The notes beneath the pieces are model-generated. The model was not told the origin of the DNA, searched no databases, and saw only the letters and a list, made by a program, of their open reading frames with translations. Made by a program: the position numbers and the translations under genes. DNA of 64,000 nt, taken from positions 4,818,001-4,882,000 of the forward strand of contig WPIO01000014.1 of assembly GCA_009760855.2 (NCBI GenBank), read 5' to 3'. The stretch is from Cristatella mucedo. Its lineage: Eukaryota > Bryozoa > Phylactolaemata > Cristatellidae. The first letter of the stretch is position 1. The number at the start of each line of letters is the position of its first letter. Below are positions 34,926-47,720 of the stretch, in pieces.

Positions 34926-37327
34926 TGGAGGCTAAATGGCTTTTCTTAAAGTTAAATAAAGCAGTCTTCTCATAGCGACAGTGAACTTACAGCGCTTACA
35001 GGGTTTGGCTGTAATATACGATGATGCTTCGATAATTACATGTGGTAAGTATTAGGGGTTTGAATTGTACAAGGTGCCGGTCAGATGGAAGCATGATGTG
35101 CGTGGATTTAATGCATTTGCATTTGGTCTGGTTAGTCTGCAAACCCTCGGCGAATGAATCACTCGAGCGTGAACGTTGGGACGTGATGCACTTTGCACGG
35201 GCTGGGACTGTGGGAATGACAAAAAATCTGGGCCTGCGATTTGCAAGTAAAGAATGACAGGAGGCCGCCTGCCGTTGGACTAAGCAGGCAAGTTTTATCG
35301 CAAGCAGAGAATTAATCCAAAACCAACGACTTTCGGGCCAATACTTTACCGATTGAGCTTAACTGGACAACACTTGATGACACTGCTCACAAGGCAGCAG
35401 GGGAATGCAAATGGGCCAGGCTGTCTGACTTGAGGATGGGTAAATTTATGGACATCTTTAATCGGGGAGGGGCAAGGGCAGATCACGTTCAATGATTAGC
35501 AGAATGGCGGTCCTGTTTGTCAAGGCACTAGACGTCTCCACGTCTCTGCTTAAAACTCGTCAAAGCTTCTGCTAAGTAATGCCGTCTTGAAGTTGTACAT
35601 ACATTCTTTAGGCAATTTAAGCACGCGTAGTTTCAAATTGTCCTGGTGTGCCCAAGCTCAAAGGCTTGACATGACACTCGGTACTGTGGTGATTAGTGTC
35701 ACAAGTTCTAGACGGATAGGTTCCCTGGTTTTTTTGGGAGGATTTCGAAAGCTGGTTTTGCGAGTAATTTGGGGTATAATAACCGAAAGCTGGCGGTCCT
35801 TTGGCGCCTCAAAGGTAACCGAGGCAAATGGCAACCTCAGCTTGGCAATCGCCAGCCTATGGGTCTAGTCTCAGCATTGAACAAAACAGCCAAGGAAGGA
35901 AATGTGGCCGCCCTGCTCATCGAGTGGTGATGCCATTCCACCCCGGGATTTGTTTGTCTCCAATGCTCACGTCTTCTTTTCGCATACATCACTTCAACTA
36001 GAATAACAAATCAGATAGCCAAGACTTACAATAAAGTTCGAAAAGAGGGGTTGGGATCTGTAAGTATGGGGTATTGTTGTGAAGGAACAGACAGCGGGTG
36101 GTGGTGTGAGTTCCTACATTTAGGCAGTTTTAAGATAGTACTGTAAGAATCTGTGTCTGTGGTCAGTAGCCACAGACAGGCAATGCATCTGGTCTCGAGC
36201 CTAATCAGAATGATCGTAAAAAGGTTATCGTGCAGGAAGCTAATAGATAGCAATACAAACCAACGAAGACACACTTAGCTAGGCTGCAAGTGCACGATTA
36301 GAGCTAATTAGTAAGCCTTAACAAATGAAGAGGGCAATTTACGACTACCCTCAGCCAAGTAACATTAGATAGGAGTATTAATCCGTTAAAAAACTGCAAT
36401 GAAATCTGAGAGCCCGTTTTTTAAACGAATTTATGATAAAATACATGCACAGGAGCACCAAAGTAGAGTGATCTCGGGGGAAGGGAATGGAGCTGAAATA
36501 AATAAAACAAGAAAGTGAATTTGGTTCACATGGACAGAACAGAAACAGTTGGGCAAACAGCGGCATGAATGAAGTTAAGAAGCATTCTTAAACTTAAACT
36601 GCGACCTTGATATATGTAATATGCTTGGTAGTCACAAAAACTTTCAGGCGCCTCAGATAAAGGAGATCAAGGAGCTCGCACGATGAACGTCTGCTTTCTT
36701 CCGATATCTTAGAAGTTTTAAGAAGAAGCCGAGAAGTCGTTAAAGTGTACCTATCGCAACCGGAATCAGGCTATGGGTTCGAAACACTTGTAATGTTTAA
36801 ATGATAATAGTACGTGTCCTATTCCACATGCTGTCGTAATTCGTATTGACATTTTTCGGCGAAGGTTTTCAGATATTTCCACTTCCCGCCCAGTATTTTT
36901 CTGCCAGACAACCAGCACACTTTATGACCAGCATTAGGCGGAGCCTAGGTAATTTATATGGCTTTCATGAGATAACAAACGATTACTGATATTTATCGAT
37001 TGCTGTGCCAACCCGTGAGGAGATCGCCGATTTTTCTTCCTTCCTCCAAAGCTTAGGATTGAGCTATACCTAGAGGCTGTGAGTGGCAGATGTCGTGTGC
37101 AATGGTTTATTTCTTGGTTCTTTTGTTCTATCGGTTGTGCTTGATAGCCTTAGAACCCGAGGCTAATTCAACTGTACAAAAAATTTTTTGGGGGGGTAGT
37201 TAGTGGTATTTACTAACGGCTTTTGTCTCAAAAGCTTATAAAATATCAATTGTTCCCCACAAGCAGTGCCTTTACGACCAGGACAGTGATAAATTTGATA
37301 TTTATTCAGGTTAGGTTCCCATTACAA
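34926..37327. other. No recognised gene; one possible decayed SINE-2
   Basis: The longest quiet stretch in the window. 35262-35380 (reverse) has an A-box-like AAGCTCAATCGGTAAAG and TGGTTTTGGATTAATTC, consistent with a very old SINE-2. The rest is AT-rich unique DNA. Confidence 0.45.
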
Positions 37328-37948
37328 AAATAATAATAATAATAATGCACTTGATAAAGCGCCCTCAGAGAACTCAATCTCTCTCTAGGTGCTTTACATT
37401 TGCTGCAAAGGGAAATGCAATTGAATGGTGAGTAATATCATGCTTGATAAACAAACAAAATGAATAACATGGTTAGGGGTGACATGTACAGGGTCAGCAT
37501 GCAAATGTGGTTAGTGGCAGCATGCACAGTGTCAGCATAAGTACGTTAAGGACGAATCACAGGGACCCACTAAATGCTGTCCTGAATAGGTGTGTTTTAA
37601 AGTTCTTTTTAAATGTGGTCAGGTTAGGGGATGTTCTGACACAGGTTGGGAGGGAGTTCCAGGCTTTGGGAGCATACCAACTAAATGCACGGTCTCCAAA
37701 GGATTTGAGGCTTGTACGAGGTACTTGTAGACTGTTTGATTCCGAAAAGTGGGTGGTACGATGCGTGGCCTGGTGGGGAAGTAGATCTGAGAGATAGGCT
37801 GGAGCCAAAGAATGAAGGGACCTAAAAGTGAGCGACAAAATCTTGAAGTCAATCCGTTGCTTGACTGGTAGCCAGTGCAGGTCGGTGAGAAGTGGTGTGA
37901 GGTGGCAACTGCGACGCTCACGACAGACAAGCCTAGCTGCAGAGTTTA
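37328..37948 (-). pseudogene. LINE-A 3' part, 5'-truncated
   Basis: Tail and hairpin at 37328-37400, 3' UTR, then a reverse-strand frame 37557-37838 ending FRTAFSGSL with FGDRAFSWYAPKAWNSLPTC. A frameshift leads into 37619-37930. Truncated at about 37948. Confidence 0.85.
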
Positions 37949-38851
37949 ATGAATCACAATTAGCATATATTTATGCTAAAATTAGAAGAAAATGACCCCA
38001 TATGCTTTAGAAGTGAGAAGCTCCTCAAAATTTTTTATATTCTATAAATCAATTTCACGAAACAAGCCCCAAATGTAGCCTCCCATAATGTTCTCGTTAC
38101 GCTGCCCTTGGTAGCAAAGTTTCGAATGCCATAAATCCCGATGGAAGTTATCGTCTTGCCCTTCCCCCTCCAGTAAGTTATCTTTGAATTTATCACAGTG
38201 AGCATCAAAGCTTTGGACTCGGAGGGATATCTTGCAACCTACTGTGCCCCCCCCGTTCTTCCCCGTAGGCTCAACCGACAGCGCACATGCAGCTGCACAT
38301 TGCTATCTATATCCATATATATCCGCCTTTTCATTTCCGAGGAGGAAGCGTCGAACTCGTCTGCTCGCCGCCGCCGCTTCGCTCCTCCGCAGGGCTTCCG
38401 GTGAGCTTCTTGAGAAATGCAAAATGCTCTCAACGAGATCTTCTTTACGTGTCGTCTCACAAAGACATCGGCTGCAATCTTTGCGTCAGAAAGCTTGACG
38501 AACACGTTTCGAAGGTACAAGACGGCTGCCGCCTTCCTAGCTTTAACTGTGACACATTTTTTCGCGAGGCCCGATTTGATGTGCAGGTGCGGCATCAGCA
38601 ACTTACTGGGTTTCAGTTGCTGGCTCGCACGCGACATTATTGCTTTTCACTCTAACTCGGGTCTGCTGTGGTCTTACCAGCTCAGCTCATCCTACCTACA
38701 GGCGTCCGGCAAGGTTTCGACGCTGTTCTAATCCTCTTTGATGTACATCGAGTGAGCCGGAAGAAAAGACGTGCACTTGTTCCCTTGTACGGAGCAGCAC
38801 GGACTTTGAGGCTCCAGAATAGACTGTCAACTAAGATATGACACTCATTTT
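37949..38851. other. Unrecognised DNA with overlapping open frames at 38232-38760
   Basis: Up to five overlapping frames on both strands (reverse 38239-38637, 132 codons, starts MSRASQQLKPSKLLMPHL and is Lys/Arg/Ala-rich; forward 38287-38655 and 38417-38731). I do not recognise any product, and at most one can be real. Confidence 0.35.
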
Positions 38852-38935
38852 AATAATAAAAATAATAATAACACATTTGATATAGCATCCTCGGAGAGCT
38901 CGATCTCTATCTAGGCACTTTAAATTTTAGTGGGA
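38852..38935 (-). mobile_element. LINE-A 3' end fragment
   Basis: AAT-rich tail, CACATTTGATATAGCATCCT and the hairpin AGAGCTCGATCTCT in reverse orientation. Confidence 0.7.
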
Positions 38936-39268
38936 GATTTCGATTCCCTCAAACAGGCAAACGTCACATTGGTGGGAGAAGCCGAGTCTATCTTGACGGG
39001 TGAAAATGCTGGACAAAGCTTGGCGCTGGCTCCTCTGACTCTCGCTACTTGCATACTTTAACCGAGCACATTCCGCTGCACCAGCCTAGACGTCAAGAGA
39101 TTATGTATTAGACTTGGTGAGACCAATATCTCTGGTCAACTCGTTGAGGTACTTTTTGGTTTGGGGTTAGTGTGGGTTTCTCTACACAGCTCAACCTTCG
39201 AGAGTATCATTCGCATTTACGACGCCTTGCTCTTCTTCCTGACTTGCTACTAACCTCTGAAGGCGGCT

Positions 39269-39269
<1 letters not shown>
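38936..39269. other. No recognised gene
   Basis: Unique DNA between a LINE tail and a microsatellite. Confidence 0.5.

Positions 39270-39356
<87 letters not shown>
39270..39356. repeat. (CT)n microsatellite
   Basis: About 85 bp of perfect CT. Confidence 0.97.
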
Positions 39357-39357
<1 letters not shown>

Positions 39358-39699
39358 ATAGGAGTGAGTACAGAAAGCTCAGGGTAGAGTGACATCGGTT
39401 AACGGGTCAAGGAAGGTGTGGATATGTGATAGCATTCTGGCCAGTCCGACGCCTAGAAGGGGCCTCCTAGTAGACGTAGCGGTACACTTTTCCGCCTGCA
39501 TTATCTTTACAAAGTTACATTATAATAATGAATAAACAAAATCAATTCATCCATGATTACTTTCTTTTACTCACGAACAAAAATGTTACTGCATATAATT
39601 TCGAGCAGCATTTTCCATCTTACCTACCAGAGCTGTCTTGCAGCTCTCGAAGGTGAAATAAGGTGCCGGGCGTTTGTCCTAATCGCCAAAAGCATGCCG

Positions 39700-41345
39700 A
39701 ATTGTATGTATCTCCGTCTGTGACTCCACAACGTCATAAAGACCATGTGGGTGTTACGCAGGAGAGTTTTGTATAGCGCACTCACAGCCTAAGCGGCTTT
39801 CGGTATGCATTCGGTAGCCAACAGACTTCGTCTCACGCAACAAAGAGAAAGTGGGAAGTATAGCAGAGTCAGGAGAACAGTTGAGGTAGTCAGTAGCATG
39901 GAAGTAGCGGCTCAGGACCGCTGAAAAGGATGAGCCACAGTCAGCAGCAGGAGAGTAGTTGTCGTTGCGTAAGAATTGTGGAAGCGAGTTCCACAGCCTA
40001 GGACCTGCAGAGCTAAAGCTTCTGTCGCCAACGGTCTATAAGCGGAGGAATGGAGCAGCTAATTTATTGTCCACACAGGGCCTGAGGGCACGAAGAAGCT
40101 GAAACTGGTGCAGCAGTTAAGCGAGGTACGAAGGAGCCATGCCGTGGCGGGCCTTGTGGGTCAGCGTAAGAACTTTGCTCTGTATCCTTTGCTCAACCGG
40201 CAACCATCCTAGCTCTTTCAGCAAAGGAGACACGTGCTCAAACCGCTGGGACTTGAAGACTAGCCTTGCAGCCATATTCATAGTCAGCTGCAGTGGCCTA
40301 GTTGCTTTCTTTGGCAGCCCAGCCAATAAGGAATTGCAATAATCAAGCCGAGACAGAACTAAGGAGCTAGTTGAATTTTTTACAAGCCACTATGGAAGAC
40401 AGCTCCTAATCTTGGATAGGGATCGGACGTGATGGCTAGCTGTAGAAGCAGTCTTCTGAATGAAGCTTTTAAAATTGAGGCAGCTGTCGAAACGATGCCT
40501 AAATTTCGAGCACATGGTGATGGTCGCACAAAAGCATCACCTATTAGAAGAGCAAAGTCTTTTAATCCAGCCACACGCTTAGGGTGTCTTATGAGCAGCA
40601 GTTCGGTTTTATCATCATTTAGTTTCAAGAAGTTTACCGAAATCCAGGATCGAATGTCGGCAAGGCAAGCATTCAGTTTCTCAGTTGCTGCAGCAGAATC
40701 CGACGGTTTGAATGACAAATACAGCTGAGTATCGTCAGCATAAAAGTGATATCCTATTCCATGGGCCTTAATCCCTTTTCCCAGAGGTTGAGTATAAATG
40801 GAGAACAGCAAGGGACCGAGCACAGATCCTTGAGGGACTCCACAGGTGACCCATCTCGTGTGTGAGACCTGACCCCCACACGACACAGATTGAACACGAT
40901 CAGACAAGTACGATTTAAACCACTCCAGTTCTTTGTCTGCCAGAGCAATCGTTGTTCTCAATCTTTCAAGTAGAACATCGTGATCAAAGGTGTCGAAGGC
41001 AGTGGACAGATCTAGCAGAGTTAGGGCAGTGACATTCCCGTCATCGTTGCCACGCAGAATGTCATTGTTAACTCGGAGGAGAGCAGTTTCAGTGGAGTGC
41101 TGCCTCTTGAACCCCGATTGAAATGTTTCTGACATTTAATTCTTTTCAATATGTTCAAACAGCTGCCAAGGAACAATTTTTTCAAGAATCTTTGACTAGA
41201 AAGGAAGAAGGGAACTGGGCGATAGTTTGCAAGGACCTCTGTATCTAATCTAGGCTTTTTTAGTATGGGTCTAACGATTGCCGATTTGAAGGACTTGGGG
41301 ACGACCCCTTTTCCCAAAGCAGCATTAAAAATCTTGAAATTGGTC
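39700..41345 (-). pseudogene. LINE-B copy, reverse transcriptase and 3' UTR, frameshifted
   Basis: Reverse strand. RT block 1 is at 41021-41317 ([23 protein letters not shown]). The palm is at 40380-41135 with [41 protein letters not shown] and an intact catalytic box FYADDTQLYLSF (about 40735). The C-terminal RT-associated domain follows at 40117-40326 (KKATRPLQLTMNMAARLVF). The 3' UTR ends with TATCTCCGTCTGTGACTC at about 39706. Frameshifts near 41130 and 40450 and loss of the endonuclease make it inactive, but the preserved YADD implies modest age. LINE-B lacks the LINE-A hairpin tail. Confidence 0.88.
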
Positions 41346-41567
41346 CATGCACAAATTGTGTCTCAAGTCGGGTTTACACGAGAGCCTTGCTTCCTACCTG
41401 CTTCCTAACTACTTGAAACTTATTTTGGTCTTCCTTTTTGTAGGAGGTTTATACGGCAGTCTTGCTCCAAGTCTTGCATGCTGCCTCTGAGCATGCCACC
41501 TTAACCATGTTAAGCTTGTAAGCTTGTTGACATTAAGCATGCAACCACAAACTACCCTACTTTCTTT

Positions 41568-42298
41568 ACAGCAAAGTTCGTGCTTGTTTAGTCTGGGATA
41601 CCACATCTAAATTGGTCCATACATTTGTGACATCCCGTCTTGACTTCTGTAACTCCTTGCCTGCTGATCTATCGGTCTGTGCAATCAGGCGCTTACAGCT
41701 GGTGCAAAACTCTGCAGCTAGGCTTGTCTGTCGTGAGCGTCGCAGTAGCCACATCAAACCACTTCTCGCCGACCTGCACTGGCTACTAGTCAAGCAACTG
41801 ATCGACTTTAAGGTTTTGCCGCTCACTTTCAGGTGACTTCATTCTTTGGCTCTAGCCTACTTTTTATCATATCTACTCGCCCCCACCAGGCTAAGCATCG
41901 TACCACCTGCGTTTTGGAATCAAACTGCTTACCTTTACGTTGTACAAACCTCAAATCCTTTGGAGACCTTGCCTTTAGTTCGTATGCCCCCAAAGCCTGG
42001 AACTCACTTCCGACTGGCGTCACGACATCTGACTTGACCACATTTAAAAAGAAACTAAAAACGCCCTGTTATTCGTCCTTCATGTGCTTTTGCGTGCTGA
42101 CACTGTGCATGCTGCCACTAACCACACTTGCATGCTGACTCTGTGCATGCCACTCCTAACCATGTTATTCTTTAAGTTTATTGAGCATGCTATCACTAAC
42201 CATTCGACCGTGCTTTTTTTGCAGCAAATGTAAAGTGCCTAGAAAGAGATTGAGTTCTCTGAGGGCGCTATACGAAAAGGACAAGTAATAATAATGCA
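41568..42298 (+). pseudogene. LINE-A copy, C-terminal RT and 3' end
   Basis: Starts at [20 protein letters not shown]-like sequence and keeps a frame at 41612-41836 ([20 protein letters not shown]). It continues frameshifted to 42060, then 3' UTR, hairpin (42228-42272) and a short AAT tail shared with the next, oppositely oriented copy. Confidence 0.85.
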
Positions 42299-42600
42299 CT
42301 TGATAAAGCGCCCTCAGAGAACTCAATCTCTTTCAGGCGCTTCACATTTACTGCAAAGGGAAGTGCGATTGAATGGTGAGTAATATCTTGCTTAATAAAC
42401 AACATGAACAACATGGTTAGGGGTGACATGCACAGGGTCAGCATGCAAATGTGGTTAGTGGCAGCATGCACAGTGTCAGCACGCATAAGCACATCAAGGA
42501 CGAATCACAGGGACCCACTAAATGCTGTCCTAAATAGGTATTTTTAAGTTCTTTTTAAATGTGGTCAGGACAGGGGATGTTCTGCCGCAAGTCATTATTA
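42284..42600 (-). mobile_element. LINE-A 3' end, tail-to-tail with the previous copy
   Basis: TAATAATGCACTTGATAAAG, hairpin and complete 3' UTR. It ends shortly after the CAGGGACCCACTAAATGCTG segment that marks the ORF end. Confidence 0.83.
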
Positions 42601-42844
42601 AGCCGCCTGCAATTTCCTTCAAAGCAATGAAGAAGGCGTGGCCTGAACTTCACCATTGATTATTCGCTTGATAAGTTATGTGTGTGTCTTGGCCGAAGAA
42701 GTAGAACTGCGTTCGGCTGCTGAGTTTTCTTTGAGTCACCCTTAAGTCTTAGACCGCCCCAATCTATTGGTGATGCATACACCAAAGACTCGAGTAAGTA
42801 GGAAGCAGGTAGGAAGCAAGACTCACCGTGTACACCCGGCTTGA

Positions 42845-43849
42845 CATGCCTCAAGCATCTTGGCAGATGCTTCCACGGAGTACATTTTAGTCCTTGTCTT
42901 GCTAAATTGGTCGATGACGGAGCTCAATGCTTCTGCCGGATGCTTGCAGCTTCTTAATGCTATCTATCTCAGTAAAATGCCGTGTGAACTGGTTTTCTTA
43001 AGGCTCCTGTACTTCTATTACTGTTTGTAAGACTAGAAGCATTAATTAAGAAGTCAGCCTACATGATTTTGAATGTGAGTGCTTCCATAAGCACGAGTCA
43101 TGGAAGTCACGATTAGGTTGTGCCCTTTGTGGTTTCTATGATACTTTTACAACGGTTCAGCTATGGTGAGTGTCATGTCAAACTATCCGGAGAGATAATT
43201 TACTAGTTCGAATATATAGGTTCAGCACGTGCCCTCGTAGTTAAGATTTCGCATTTAATTGTGCACTGAATTATGAAATGACCGGGCTCTTGATCAGCAC
43301 ATTATTCAATTAAGCATTTTAAGCGCTGAGGATATTATATCTCAGTGCAACAATAGAGATTGAGAGCCTGGCCAGGACAATCAGTCTTAGGAACTTTTTG
43401 CCAGTCGGTGGATCGCTAGGCCTGCACAGTTGTACAGCTGCGCCCTTACATGTATTCTTCAATTTTCTTATTTAATTTCTCTGCAATATTTTTCGGGTAA
43501 ACACTTCCACCTCACTTTTTTGTGGTAGACAGTGCCTCCTTCCTTTAGGTGAACTGGGATTGGAATGGCAGGTCTAGGTCACTCGATTGGTCAAAACTAT
43601 AGAGCAAGCTCATTTTCGGGCTTTTTCCTAAGATCGGCAAAGTTGGTCCTAGCAAGTCAACTAATCGCTTAATGTCAGCGTTTATTTTTTGTTGGAGGTC
43701 TGCCGATTGTAAAAATCATGGAGGCTGAGCCTCAAATAATCGCTTAATGTCAGCGTTATTTTTTAGTGGCGGTCTGCCGATCGCAAAAATCATTGAGGCT
43801 GAGCCTTACGTGGGTCTTTTTGATTGGTCTCTCTCGTATGTATGTACCT
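42845..43849. other. No recognised gene
   Basis: AT-rich unique DNA. It contains the 75-bp tandem duplication listed next. Confidence 0.5.
43663..43812. repeat. 75-bp tandem duplication, slightly diverged
   Basis: AATCGCTTAATGTCAGCG starts both units (43663 and 43738), and both end AAAAATCAT.GAGGCTGAGCC. A few substitutions and one indel separate them. Confidence 0.88.
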
Positions 43850-43990
43850 GCTTACACTACCTGCTGCTTTCGGATGTTACCACCAATCATTTGCGAATGT
43901 TTAATGCCTAATATACAGCATCTGTAAAGTGTCTACAAAAAATATTCAGTTCTCTGAATACGCTATACAAATGTATTATTATTGTTATAT
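43850..43990 (+). mobile_element. LINE-A 3' end fragment, diverged
   Basis: TACAGCATCTGTAAAGTGTC, a degraded hairpin (CAGTTCTCTGAATACGC) and a TATTATTATTG tail. Confidence 0.6.
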
Positions 43991-45245
43991 TTGCATAGCT
44001 ATGCGCTAATATGCAAAGTCATTAATTTCAAAGCGAATATCATGTACCAGCAATTTTTCACGGGGACATGCTAGTTAAAATTAATTGTGAACAGCTAAAA
44101 CAATATGCGAAGAACAGCTGATCAAAACCATGCCTCAACAATTTCCTAGCGACGAACAATAAAGGCAGGCACATCAAATACTGAATAGTTTTACACTTCA
44201 GTGGAAAGCTGATTGAGTTTGATTACGGTATGATTTACTATTGTGATTTCGCATTTAAGATAGGTTTTCTTCAAAAGATTTAAAGATTTCAATTTAACAC
44301 ATGACTTTTGGCCATGGCTGTATCAAGATTGTTCTGGAAAATTAGTAAAATTTTAAAACTATCACTGCCCTTTCCACAAAAGTAAATTTTGTGGGGCATT
44401 GTGTCATTTTTCTAGCTTAAAGCTTAAGCAGTTTGGAAACAACACATACTACTTACCAATAACGATAAAATAAATTTTTCATAAGCAGTGTCTCTAAAAC
44501 ACGGCCGGTGACCAAATACTTTCCCTGGACTGACTGATTTTACGCATATTTAAGACCTGTCCTTATTGGCCGCACATGCAAAATAAGATCAGCACGATTC
44601 AAGCTCCAGCCTAAGATACCGCGTTTCATGACGGGAGAGTACCGCAGGCCAAAGCATCACTAAACCATATGTGCTGAATCGGGTTTACTCAGCAACTTGC
44701 TTCTTTAAAGGACTTACTGCTAAGAAAGTAGCAGAGTAGCAGAGAGATTTGCATAGCTCAAGCGCTGTGTAGGATTTTATTTTCAATACAACGCAACAGG
44801 AGAAACGTAAGCCTCAATGTAGCGGCTCAGTTGGCCACCTGTAAAAAATGGTGTCGTCTTCGTTATAGAAAAGAGAGTTATTATCTCTGCAGTAGGTCAA
44901 TTGTAAGTGCTTTGGTTTTGCCCAACCCTGTTTTAGCCAAACTTTATCAGCATAGGTCAGAAATGACCTGTTTTGCATTGCTTTGGTTCACTTTGGTTCT
45001 AAGATACTTTTGTTGGCACTTCCTAAGAGCAAGGGGAATGGGCCCTTTCTTGGATATAGCGCTTTAGACTAGAAACTTGGACATTCGAAGCTCGACTGAA
45101 AGCCCGCCATCTTTTGGGGTTCAAATGACCGCAATAGTTGTGTGATGTTAACTTCTACTTGCAACTTCGGATCCTTACACCATCGCAGTTGGCATGAGCT
45201 AGCTCTCACAATTCTTCTGCCCATCTCAAGAGAGAGCTTGGTTTA

Positions 45246-45247
<2 letters not shown>
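43991..45247. other. No recognised gene
   Basis: AT-rich unique DNA. A GGGTTTACTC..AACTTGCTTC stretch at about 44686 faintly resembles the left arm at 41363. Confidence 0.45.
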
Positions 45248-45316
<69 letters not shown>

Positions 45317-45341
45317 CTGTCTGTCCGTCTGTCTCTCTCTC
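45248..45341. repeat. (CT)n microsatellite
   Basis: Perfect CT to 45309, then a degenerate CTGT/CTCT edge. Confidence 0.96.
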
Positions 45342-45721
45342 CCTGCTTTCGACCTAAGAGAGTTGTAGAATCCCTACAACTGAAAAAGTGATAAGTGCAA
45401 CTAACTTTTGCGTCCATAACTCACCTACGACTCGTCCCTAAAAAGCGTTCCGTAACAATATTAAGGGTCGGTCTCTACTTAAAATACATAATCCTGGTTA
45501 TACCTACTGTCGGCTTAGCGGCCAGCAAAAGAGTAAGCGCGGCTCATGACGTGCTTTTGCAGGCTCTATGAAATAAAGACAGCTCGGTAGAGCAGAAAAA
45601 TACAACATCCGAACTGACTTTGGAAGCATCTCGTGCATGACTCGGCGATTGACTTCGCAGGATTCCACTGTGAGACTATGTGGACCTGATATGAGCGTGT
45701 TTTGCATAAAGGTAGCTCTCA

Positions 45722-45891
45722 TGAGAGAGAGAGAGAGAGACAGAGAGACAGAGAGACAGAGAGACAGAGAGACAGAGAGACAGACAGAGACAGACAGAGA
45801 GACAGAGAGACAGAGAGACAGAGAGACAGAGAGACAGAGAGACAGAGAGACAGAGAGACAGAGAGACAGAGAGACAGAGAGACAGAGAGAC

Positions 45892-45930
<39 letters not shown>

Positions 45931-46250
45931 CAGAGAGACAGAGAGACAGAGAGACAGAGAGACAGAGAGAGAGACAGAGAGACAGAGAGACAGAGAGACA
46001 GAGAGACAGAGAGACAGAGAGACAGAGAGAGACAGAGAGACAGAGACAGACAGAGAGACAGACAGACAGAGACAGACAGACAGAGAGACAGACAGAGACA
46101 GAGACAGACAGAGAGACAGAGACAGACAGAGAGACAGACAGACAGAGAGACAGAGAGACAGACAGAGAGACAGAGACAGACAGAGAGACAGACAGAGACA
46201 GACAGAGAGACAGAGACAGAGACAGAGACAGAGACAGACAGAGAGACAGA
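45722..46250. repeat. GACA/GAGA-rich repeat array
   Basis: About 530 bp of mixed AGAGAGAC and AGAC units. The long Arg/Glu/Thr/Asp and Ser/Leu/Cys/Val frames on the two strands are repeat translations. Confidence 0.97.
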
Positions 46251-47720
46251 GTTAACAGAAGAACGACCTCCAAAGCTAATCATCGAATCATTGACCGAAG
46301 ATGTCAGAATCTGTCAATCAGCGATAGCCTGGTACAAGAAATCTTGCACTTCCCAGTACGGTACGGTTCTTGTATACCGAAACTCGTAGAGAGGTTGCGG
46401 TCAGTTTTGCATTTTTGATAGTTCCTCTACTGCCCCAACAAGCGCAAGGTTTTCGTGTTTAGTTCATTCGCTAAGCCCTTAAGAGGCAAGAGGATTTCTT
46501 AAGGTCACGTGAACAAGAGCTAACCCACAAATTTCCAGATCGGAGACTATATATAGCTAGCCGAGCGCGATAATAGATTAGCAAGGAGACTTGGTGAGTC
46601 GATCCAAAAAACAAGAATATCTGAAGCTCTTAGGCAAGGGTTGTGCTACACCATATAGGTTATCGATTTTTTCGATAGTCACTATCACCTGAGCGAACTC
46701 CGTGGAACAAAAATAAAAACGGTACCTTGAATGCAAGCGTCGCTGTTTGAAAGTCGTTACCTGTGGGTCAATATGCGATACACGTGACGTCTTGGTACGT
46801 TTCTTGTGCTTAGAGCTCACGCAATGCTTAAAAAACATACGAGTGTAAAACTAAAAAAGCGTTCGCTTTTTTTATTCAAGCCTCCCTATTAAACCTCAGA
46901 AGCTCATTTTATTAGGGTGTTTCATACTAATCTTATATCTTCCTGCAACCGAGACTAGAGGGTAAGCTATTACCACACTATCTCGCCTGCTCAGTTATTC
47001 CGGACCCAAGCCGCGGGGCGCTCACAGTGCTAGTGTCGGATGGGCGATAGCCCGGTTATATAACACTTAATAAATACATTCACACGCGCTTAATACAGCA
47101 GGGGAAACGAGACAATACTACATACACGGTGAGCTACGGGGTGCGCGCGACGACAACGCATGCGTGCACATACGCGTGCGTTGGACTATCGGCTTCTGTA
47201 ATCGCGACGCCACGTGACGGTTATTCCCACCCCCCATGAGTACTGGCGTATGCCGCCCGAGGTACAGCTATCTGAGTAATCGGGCTTCGAGCACCGGGTC
47301 CACGTCCGAACTCTCTGAGAACAACCGCCGAAAAGCGCCAAGACAAGCAGCCGATCTGTGGCCTTGCCCTTTCGTTCCGGGGGCCTGCCTCCACGCTGTG
47401 GGACGCGCAGCTCGATATATCGAGTATTAGGCCCGGCTACAAAACCTTACCAGGTTACATTTCAAAAGAAATAGCACAGCATTCTGTCTTAAAAAATATT
47501 TATCGAAACATCTTCTTTAATTGTTTGTACTTAAAAATGAAATTGTGAAATCTACGGACGGCGAGGATCCGACACAGAGTAAACTATAGGGGCGCGAGAT
47601 GACGCCGCAAGCGCGAACAGACGCGTCAGTCAGACGGTGAGCTCGACGTCCGGCTGCACGTCCAGCCGTGTCGGCGGCCCACTGGGCCACATCGCCGCGG
47701 CTGCAGCTGCTCCACTTGAG
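46251..47720. other. Region upstream of the p35-like gene; GC-rich from about 46980
   Basis: 46251-46980 is unique DNA without features. From 46980 the sequence is CpG-rich, as expected for a 5' UTR or promoter of the gene starting at 47721. I cannot define a start site. In-frame codons before 47721 begin after 47636 without a better start. Confidence 0.4.

Larger units (their letters stand above)
41363..42844. other. Inverted repeats flanking two LINE-A fragments
   Basis: The left arm 41363-41416 (TCAAGTCGGGTTTACACGAG, then CTTGCTTCCTACCTGCTTCC) is the inverse of the right arm 42791-42844 (GGAAGCAGGTAGGAAGCAAG, then CCGTGTACACCCGGCTTGA). The interval is 1.48 kb and holds LINE-A pieces plus about 190 bp of unique DNA. 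It could be TIRs of a non-autonomous DNA transposon. No target duplication was found. Confidence 0.55.

Noticed and set aside
45504-46418. Frames of 184-259 residues over the GACA/GAGA array
   Set aside because: Microsatellite translation in both strands; no domain.
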